Made by a program: the position numbers and the translations under genes
Origin: Amycolatopsis azurea DSM 43854
GTDB lineage: Bacteria; Actinomycetota; Actinomycetes; Mycobacteriales; Pseudonocardiaceae
NCBI RefSeq assembly: GCF_001995215.1
Contig: NZ_MUXN01000028.1
Span: 1-64,000, forward strand
Direction of reading: 5' to 3'
Length of the DNA stretch: 64,000 nt
Shown: positions 58,899 to 64,000 of the stretch, piece by piece
How the letters are laid out: every line of letters starts with the position of its first letter
How positions within the stretch are numbered: the first letter of the stretch is position 1
Notes under the pieces: generated by a model
The model's database searches: none
What the model saw: the letters and a program-made list of their open reading frames with translations, nothing else
What the model was told of the DNA's origin: nothing

Positions 58899-60338
58899 TT
58901 GACTACAACACGTGCCGCGGACCGGATGAGCGGACGTGCCTGGGGCGTGCTCCTGGTGCTGTGCGGCGCCATCTTCCTGGAGGGCATCGACGTCGCGATG
59001 CTGAACGTGGCGTTGCCGTCCATCCGGGCCGAACTCGGCCTGTCGACAGCGACGCTGAGCGGCGTGGTGAGCGCCTACGTGCTCGGCTACGGCGGATTCA
59101 TGCTGCTGGGCGGGCGCGCCGCGGACATGTACGGCCGCCGTCGCATGTTCGTCACCTGGCTGGTGGTGTTCCTCGTCTTCTCCGGGCTGGGCGGATTCGC
59201 CACCGAAGGCTGGATGCTGCTGCTCGCCCGGTTCGTCACCGGCGTCGCCGCGGCCTTCATGACCCCCGCCGGGCTTTCGATCATCACCACGAGCTTCGAA
59301 GAGGGCCCGAAGCGCAACAAGGCCCTGTTGTTCTACGCCGGCACCGGGGCGGGCGGTTTCTCGCTCGGCCTCGTCATCGGCGGGCTGCTGACCAGGATCG
59401 ATTGGCGCTGGGTGTTCTTCACGCCGGTGATCCTGTCCGCGATCATCCTGGCCGCCGCGCTCTGGCTCATCAAGGAACCCGCGAAACAGCAGCGCCTCCA
59501 GCAACGCGCGGACCTCGCCGGAGCGGTCGCCGTGACCGCGGCGATGCTGCTGATCGCCTACGCGGTGGTCCGGCTGGAGCATCCCGGGAAGGGCTGGGGC
59601 TGGACGGTCGCGTCCTTCGCCGGAGGAGTGGCCGCGCTGGCGGCCTTCGTCGCCATCGAACGCCGGTCGCCCGCGCCGTTGGTGCGGCTGGGCATCCTGC
59701 GGTCGGGTCCGCTGGTGCGGGCGAACACCAGCGCCCTGCTCTATGCGGGCTCGTTCTTCGGGTTCCAGTTCCTGGTGACGCTGTACCTGCAGGAACTCCG
59801 GGGCTGGTCGACGCTGGAGACGAGCCTGGCGCTGCTGGCGACCGGGATCGACGCAATCCTCGCGCCGACGCTGACCCCCCGGCTGGTGGCGAAGTTCGGC
59901 AACACGCGGCTGATCTTCGGCGGGTTGGTGCTCGCCGCCGTGGCCTACGCGCTCTTCCTGCCGCTGGACCTGGACTGGACCTACGCGGCCATGTTCCCGT
60001 CGATGATCATCCTGGGCCTCGGGTTCGCCCTCGCATACGGCCCGTTGACGATCGTCGCCACCGACGGGATCGCCGAGGACGAGCAGGGGCTGGCGGGCGG
60101 CCTGCTGTACACGGCCTTCCAGTTCGGGGCGGCGCTCGGGCTGTCCGCGGTGACCGCCGTCAGCGCCGCCGCTCTCGGGGACGGTTCGCCGCAGGCCGCG
60201 CTGAGCGGTTTCCGGGCGGCGCTGGTCGTGCCGCTGGTGATGGCCGTCCTCGCCGCGATCGTCATCGCGTCCGGTCGTCAGCGCGCCTCGGTGAAGGAAG
60301 CCAGATTGGCCAAGGAAGAGGCGATCCCGGCCTCGTGA
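58899..60338 (+). CDS. MFS transporter, EmrB/QacA-like drug exporter
   Basis: 479 aa from TTG at 58899, which has GAGGGAG 8 nt upstream. About twelve to fourteen helices, with the motif-A stretch GGRAADMYGRRRM and the motif-C-like MTPAGLSIITTS. Probably exports lipophilic compounds. The 3' end overlaps the SRPBCC gene by 61 bp on the other strand. Any role for the enediyne or the RiPP is only a possibility, as it lies 11 kb beyond the island. Confidence 0.88.
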   Translation: MTTTRAADRMSGRAWGVLLVLCGAIFLEGIDVAMLNVALPSIRAELGLSTATLSGVVSAYVLGYGGFMLLGGRAADMYGRRRMFVTWLVVFLVFSGLGGFATEGWMLLLARFVTGVAAAFMTPAGLSIITTSFEEGPKRNKALLFYAGTGAGGFSLGLVIGGLLTRIDWRWVFFTPVILSAIILAAALWLIKEPAKQQRLQQRADLAGAVAVTAAMLLIAYAVVRLEHPGKGWGWTVASFAGGVAALAAFVAIERRSPAPLVRLGILRSGPLVRANTSALLYAGSFFGFQFLVTLYLQELRGWSTLETSLALLATGIDAILAPTLTPRLVAKFGNTRLIFGGLVLAAVAYALFLPLDLDWTYAAMFPSMIILGLGFALAYGPLTIVATDGIAEDEQGLAGGLLYTAFQFGAALGLSAVTAVSAAALGDGSPQAALSGFRAALVVPLVMAVLAAIVIASGRQRASVKEARLAKEEAIPAS

Positions 60339-60742
60339 TCCGCCTGGCCGATGCCGGACGGCACGTCCGTCGCGGTGACGGTCACTTCGGTGCCGTCACC
60401 CACGGCGGCGAGGTCCCAGGTCATCTTCATGGTGCCCGCGAACGCCGGGTCTTCGGACTCGAAGACGGCCAGCTGCACGACGCGTTCCGCGGGCACCAGA
60501 TCGGCGAATCCGACCTCGACGACGTCCGTCGCGTCCGACGATTTGCCGGGCGCGGCGGACGCGTCGAGGTAGGTCAGCGTCATCCGGAAGCCGCCGCCGG
60601 GCCGAGGATCCCAGTGCTCGATCCGGCCGCGCATGCCTTCGGGTGGCAGCCAGGCTTCGAGCGATTCCCGGTCGAGGAGGGCTTTGTAGACGGTCGCGGG
60701 CGGTGCGGCGATCATCCGGCTGCCACTGTCGATCCTGTCCAT
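60278..60742 (-). CDS. SRPBCC/AHSA1-domain protein
   Basis: 154 aa. The start RIDSGSRMIAAPPATVYKALLDRESLEAWLPP and GGGFRMTLTYLD are classic for the helix-grip AHSA1 fold that binds hydrophobic ligands. Function unknown. It overlaps the end of the MFS gene. Confidence 0.85.
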   Translation of the reverse strand: MDRIDSGSRMIAAPPATVYKALLDRESLEAWLPPEGMRGRIEHWDPRPGGGFRMTLTYLDASAAPGKSSDATDVVEVGFADLVPAERVVQLAVFESEDPAFAGTMKMTWDLAAVGDGTEVTVTATDVPSGIGQADHEAGIASSLANLASFTEAR

Positions 60743-60807
60743 GGGCCCGATTCTAGGGGCGGATAGGCTGGCCGTCGTGGATCACGGACGTCGGTGGTCC
60801 GGGAGGG

Positions 60808-61299
60808 GTGATCCACATCGAGTACTTCATCGCCTGGTCCGCCTTCCTCGGCGGCTGGCTCCTCGTCGCCGGGCCCATGTACCAGGGCGCGCTCGAACTC
60901 CGGGAGGAAAGCGAGCGGTTCGGCGACCTGCGATCGGTCAAGGACGCGCCTCGCCCCTCCTTCGGCAAGCCCGTTTCGCGCTGGTGGTGGCTGCTGCCGC
61001 CGGTGGCCATCGCCAAGGAACGGCGACGGCGGGCCAAGGTGCACCGCGAGGTCATGAACTCGCTCACGACCGAGCAGCGGCGCACCATGGCCACCTTCGC
61101 CAACAAGGCCCGCGGGTGGTTCATCGTGACCGGGGGCGCGTTCTTCATCGCCCTCAAGGAAACCTGGCACCTGAACCATCTGTACCACTGGCCTTTGTGG
61201 ACCTACTTCGTGCTGGTGCTCGTGCCGCTGGTGCTGAGTTTCGCCCACACGTCACGGGGTGTCCGGCTCACCGTCCTCATCATGGGTTCCGAGGAGTGA
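60808..61299 (+). CDS. Membrane protein, unknown family
   Basis: 163 aa. One helix near the N-terminus (IEYFIAWSAFLGGWLLVAGP), a basic middle (KERRRRAKVHREV), and two helices near the C-terminus (GWFIVTGGAFFIALKE; YFVLVLVPLVLSF). GTG start at 60808 behind GGGAGG. No family recognised. Its last 20 bases overlap the amidase gene. Confidence 0.65.
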   Translation: MIHIEYFIAWSAFLGGWLLVAGPMYQGALELREESERFGDLRSVKDAPRPSFGKPVSRWWWLLPPVAIAKERRRRAKVHREVMNSLTTEQRRTMATFANKARGWFIVTGGAFFIALKETWHLNHLYHWPLWTYFVLVLVPLVLSFAHTSRGVRLTVLIMGSEE

Positions 61300-62278
61300 T
61301 GGTGTCGCGGGTGATCGACTCCACGTTCTCCTGCGCCTTCTTGGCATCGGTGACCCAGAGCTTGTAGAAGTCGAACGGGCAGTCCGCGACACCCTTGTCG
61401 CCCTCGTCCGCGTCCTGCACGCCGGTGTAGCCGCGGTGCAGCAGCTTGAAGATGTGGTTCTGCGACTGGTCGTAGGTGCGCGCGTCGCGGATCGCCGACA
61501 CCGAGAGCTGCGCGTACTGGATCCCGTACTCCTCTTCGCCGGTCTCGCCGAGTGTGCGTCCGTCGAAGCCGATGATCGCGGAGTGGCCGAAGTACGAGTA
61601 CACGCCGTCGAAACCTGCGGCGTTCGCCACGGCCACGTAACAGTTGTTGGCCCACGCCATGGCTTTCGCCATCAGCACCTGCTGTTCCTTCGCCGGGTAC
61701 ATGTAGCCCTGGCAGCGCACGATCAGCTCGGCGCCCTTCATCGCGCAGTCGCGCCAGATCTCCGGGTAGTTCCCGTCGTCGCAGATGATCAGCGAGATCT
61801 TCATGCCCTTGGGGCCGTCGCTGACGTAGGTCTCCTCGCCGGGGTACCAGCCTTCGATCGGGCACCACGGCAGGATCTTGCGGTACTTCTGGACGATCTC
61901 GCCGCGATCGTTGATGAGCACCAGGGTGTTGTACGGCGGCTTGTTCGGGTGGTCCTCGTGTCGCTCGCCGGTGATCGAGAAAACACCCCAGGTCTGAGCT
62001 TCCCGGCACGCGGCGGCGAAGATCTCGGTTTCCTCGCCGGGAATGGTCGCGGCGGTCTCGTACATCTCCTTGGGGTCGTACATGATGCCCTGTGTCGAGT
62101 ACTCCGGGAAGATCACCAGGTCCATCCCGGGCAGCCCGGTCTTCATACCCACCACCATTTCGGCGATCTTGCGGGCGTTGTCGAGGACTTCGGCCTTGGT
62201 GTGCAGCCGAGGCATCTTGTAGTTGACCACCGCGACGCCGACCGTGTCCGGGCTGGCGGAAATGTCACCGTGTCGCAT
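61280..62278 (-). CDS. amiE: Aliphatic amidase
   Basis: 332 aa. The catalytic triad is Glu59 (FPEYST), Lys134 (QKYRKILPWCP) and Cys166 (ISLIICDDGN), at the positions known for Pseudomonas AmiE. It hydrolyses small amides to acid and ammonia. The C-terminus appears about 13 residues shorter than typical. It is preceded by AmiS and an AmiC-like gene, the usual amidase operon. The start overlaps amiS by 14 bp. Confidence 0.95.
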   Translation of the reverse strand: MRHGDISASPDTVGVAVVNYKMPRLHTKAEVLDNARKIAEMVVGMKTGLPGMDLVIFPEYSTQGIMYDPKEMYETAATIPGEETEIFAAACREAQTWGVFSITGERHEDHPNKPPYNTLVLINDRGEIVQKYRKILPWCPIEGWYPGEETYVSDGPKGMKISLIICDDGNYPEIWRDCAMKGAELIVRCQGYMYPAKEQQVLMAKAMAWANNCYVAVANAAGFDGVYSYFGHSAIIGFDGRTLGETGEEEYGIQYAQLSVSAIRDARTYDQSQNHIFKLLHRGYTGVQDADEGDKGVADCPFDFYKLWVTDAKKAQENVESITRDTITPRNP

Positions 62279-62894
62279 GAAGACTCCTTTTCTCGGAACG
62301 GTTTTTCAGGACGTCGAGGGAACCGGCCGTCGCCACCAGTGCCACCGCGATCGCGGCCGCCAGCAACGCCGTCCCGGCGTCGCTGCGATAGGCGCCGGTC
62401 AGGCCGAGGAAGGCGGGCACCGTGCAGGTCGGCTGGCTGAGCAGCAGGACGGTCCAGCCGGTGAACCGGGTCAGGCGTTCCCTGCCGAGGCCGAGCACCA
62501 GGAAGAACAAGCCCCACAACAGCGCCCAGGACAGCCAGATGACGCCGAACACCGGATCGTCGTCGTGCCAGAACGCGATTCCCGCGTACACCACGGCGGC
62601 GCCCGCCACGAAGAGCGAGAACCAGCCGATGCCTTCCGGCTCCAGCCCGGCGAGGTTCGCGATGCCGACGTACAGGTAGGTGAAACCGAACAGGTACAGG
62701 CCGGACGCGGCGAGGATCGCGTCCGGATTCCCGCCCGCCTGGACGATCAGCACGGTCGGGGTGACGCATTGCAGTGCGCCGACGAACAGGTTCAGTACCG
62801 CCGCCGAGCGGGGCGGTATCCGGCCGAGCAACATCAGGCCGTTGATCATCAAGGCGGCGCCGACGTAGAGCAGGCCCACGTTGCCCATGCTCAC
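62265..62894 (-). CDS. amiS: AmiS/UreI-family amide or urea channel
   Basis: 209 aa with about six helices: GNVGLLYVGAALMINGLMLL, FGFTYLYVGIANLAGL and GIGWFSLFVAGAAVVYAGIAFWHDDDPV are typical. It moves short amides or urea across the membrane to AmiE. GGAGGTG precedes the ATG. Confidence 0.92.
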   Translation of the reverse strand: MSMGNVGLLYVGAALMINGLMLLGRIPPRSAAVLNLFVGALQCVTPTVLIVQAGGNPDAILAASGLYLFGFTYLYVGIANLAGLEPEGIGWFSLFVAGAAVVYAGIAFWHDDDPVFGVIWLSWALLWGLFFLVLGLGRERLTRFTGWTVLLLSQPTCTVPAFLGLTGAYRSDAGTALLAAAIAVALVATAGSLDVLKNRSEKRSLHATR

Positions 62895-62923
62895 CTCCGC
62901 GTAACGTGCATCACGTGGAATAA

Positions 62924-62935
62924 TTTCAAATGAAA
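62924..62935. promoter_or_regulatory. AT-rich dyad upstream of amiS
   Basis: TTTCAAATGAAA has 5-bp arms in an AT-rich stretch of an otherwise GC-rich gap 62895-62973. It may be part of an amiS promoter or an operator. Weak. Confidence 0.3.
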
Positions 62936-62973
62936 GTATGTGGTGTGCCGGAGGGAGTCAAGAGGGTCTGGTT

Positions 62974-64000
62974 CTACAGCCGGGTGAGGACTTCGAAGTC
63001 GTAACCGTCGGCGACCGCGAGATGGACGTGCTGGTCGGCCTGCTGCCCGCGGAATTCGACCGTGCCGCGCGGACCGTGGTAGGCGACGCCGTCGATCGCC
63101 GCGTTGAGCGCGGGCAGCTCCGGTGTCCCCGCCCGGCGGACGAGTTCCGCCAGCGTGTGCAGTCCCTCGTAACAGGATTCGGCGGCGTTGTTCAAGGCCG
63201 GCGCGCCGGGACCGTTGCGGTCGACGTAGCGGCCGAGCAGATCCATCGCGTCGGCGGTGACCATGGACCGGAAGTAGGCGGCGGAGACGTAGAGGTTTCC
63301 GGTGGTGTTCGCTCCGCTGGCGAGGAGCATGTTCTCCTCCATCAGCGGGCTGAAGCGGATCAGGCGGTCACTGAGCCCGTGTGCGGCGAAGGCCCGGTTG
63401 AAGCGGACCGCGTCCTGCCCGACCAGCAACATGAGTACACCGTCGCTTGTGGACTGTTCGACCGAACGGACCACTGTGGACATGTCGCCCTCGCCGAGCC
63501 CGACGAACGCCTCGCCGGTGATGCGCAGGCCGAGATCCTTGGCGTAGTGCCGGATCGCCCGCGCCGACCGGTGTGGCCAGACGTAGTCGTCGCCGACGAC
63601 GAACCAGCGCCGGGCGCCGAGGTGGTCGCGCAGCCAGCGCAGGGCCGGTTCGATCTGGCAGCGTGGTGTCTCGCCGGTGCAGAAGATGCCCGAGCGGCGC
63701 TCGCCGCCTTCGTAGAGCGAGGTGTACACGTACGGGATCCTGTCGGCCACGACCGGCGCGAGCGCGTTCCGGACCGACGAGATGTGCCAGCCGCTCACCG
63801 CGTCGACCCGTCCGCCCTCGACCAGTCGTCTCAGGTCTTCGGCCACTTGACCGGGACTGCCGCCGCCGTCGACCACCTCGGCCTCGACCTGTCTGCCGAG
63901 GATGCCGCCGGACTCGTTGAGTTCGTGGACGGCCAGTTCCGTGATCGCCTCGCAGGACGGGCCGAACAGCCCGGCGGGCCCCTGCAACGGGACCACCATG
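62974..64000 (-). CDS. AmiC-like amide-binding/substrate-binding protein (5' end beyond the window)
   Basis: At least 341 aa. VVPLQGPAGLFGPSCEAITELAVHELNESGGI and DGVLMLLVGQDAVRFNRAF are typical of the periplasmic-binding-protein fold used by AmiC and amide ABC transporters. In Pseudomonas AmiC regulates the operon; here it could be that or a transport component. The first codon in the window is probably not the true start, because the conserved N-terminal segment begins right at the edge. Confidence 0.8.
   Translation of the reverse strand, partial: MVVPLQGPAGLFGPSCEAITELAVHELNESGGILGRQVEAEVVDGGGSPGQVAEDLRRLVEGGRVDAVSGWHISSVRNALAPVVADRIPYVYTSLYEGGERRSGIFCTGETPRCQIEPALRWLRDHLGARRWFVVGDDYVWPHRSARAIRHYAKDLGLRITGEAFVGLGEGDMSTVVRSVEQSTSDGVLMLLVGQDAVRFNRAFAAHGLSDRLIRFSPLMEENMLLASGANTTGNLYVSAAYFRSMVTADAMDLLGRYVDRNGPGAPALNNAAESCYEGLHTLAELVRRAGTPELPALNAAIDGVAYHGPRGTVEFRGQQADQHVHLAVADGYDFEVLTRL

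Overview
This is a GC-rich, densely packed actinomycete window with many 4-bp ATGA/GTGA gene overlaps and GTG/TTG starts. Gene content (mycothiol-type maleylpyruvate isomerase, DivIVA, an epsilon acyl-CoA carboxylase subunit, split LigD-type ligase and polymerase genes) and the intergenic repeat style suggest Pseudonocardiales, most likely Amycolatopsis. The genus is an inference, and all family calls come from reading the translations without a database search.

Left arm (1-7.9 kb): housekeeping and metal genes. These are an orphan cobF, a copper operon (CopZ chaperone, a small His/Met-tailed membrane protein, CopA ATPase) behind a CsoR-type operator, convergent csoR, a YCII protein, DivIVA, a maleylpyruvate-isomerase-family protein, and a CopC/CopD fusion with a small membrane partner.

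Central island (about 8-47.3 kb): an enediyne polyketide locus. The warhead cassette is complete: DUF1702/UnbL, UnbV and UnbU, P450, a small conserved protein, GMC oxidoreductase, AhpD-like protein, the five-domain-plus-PPTase enediyne synthase PksE (1944 aa), hot-dog thioesterase and flavin reductase. They are followed by a carboxyltransferase with its epsilon subunit. A second block (33.4-37.0 kb) adds an enediyne-type conserved protein, an FAD oxidoreductase and a second AhpD-like protein. Inside the same regulatory borders lie RiPP genes: a fused leader-binding/YcaO cyclodehydratase and a SagB-type dehydrogenase (9.8-13.5 kb), and 24 kb away a 63-aa precursor-like peptide with a Cys/Thr-rich tail (37.3 kb). 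This azole-RiPP plus enediyne arrangement is the most interesting feature of the window. A shared product or function is inference only.

Regulation of the island is heavily duplicated: two HxlR-SCP2/SARP pairs (8.0-9.6 and 41.7-43.3 kb), two AraC plus UnbL pairs (14.1-16.1 and 44.5-46.3 kb), three near-identical NarL/DesR-type response regulators, and only one histidine kinase, which is a tandem fusion of two sensor-kinase modules.

Right arm (47.4-64 kb): ordinary metabolism. It holds a carboxylate-amine ligase, prolyl aminopeptidase, DUF4097-like protein, an esterase with a divergent MarR regulator and a palindromic operator, end-joining ligase and polymerase genes, a MarR/PLP decarboxylase/amino-acid permease group, ROK and HxlR regulators, an MFS exporter, an SRPBCC protein, and an aliphatic amidase operon (amiC-like, amiS, amiE) that runs off the right edge. 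No tRNA, rRNA, CRISPR array, transposase or phage gene was seen.
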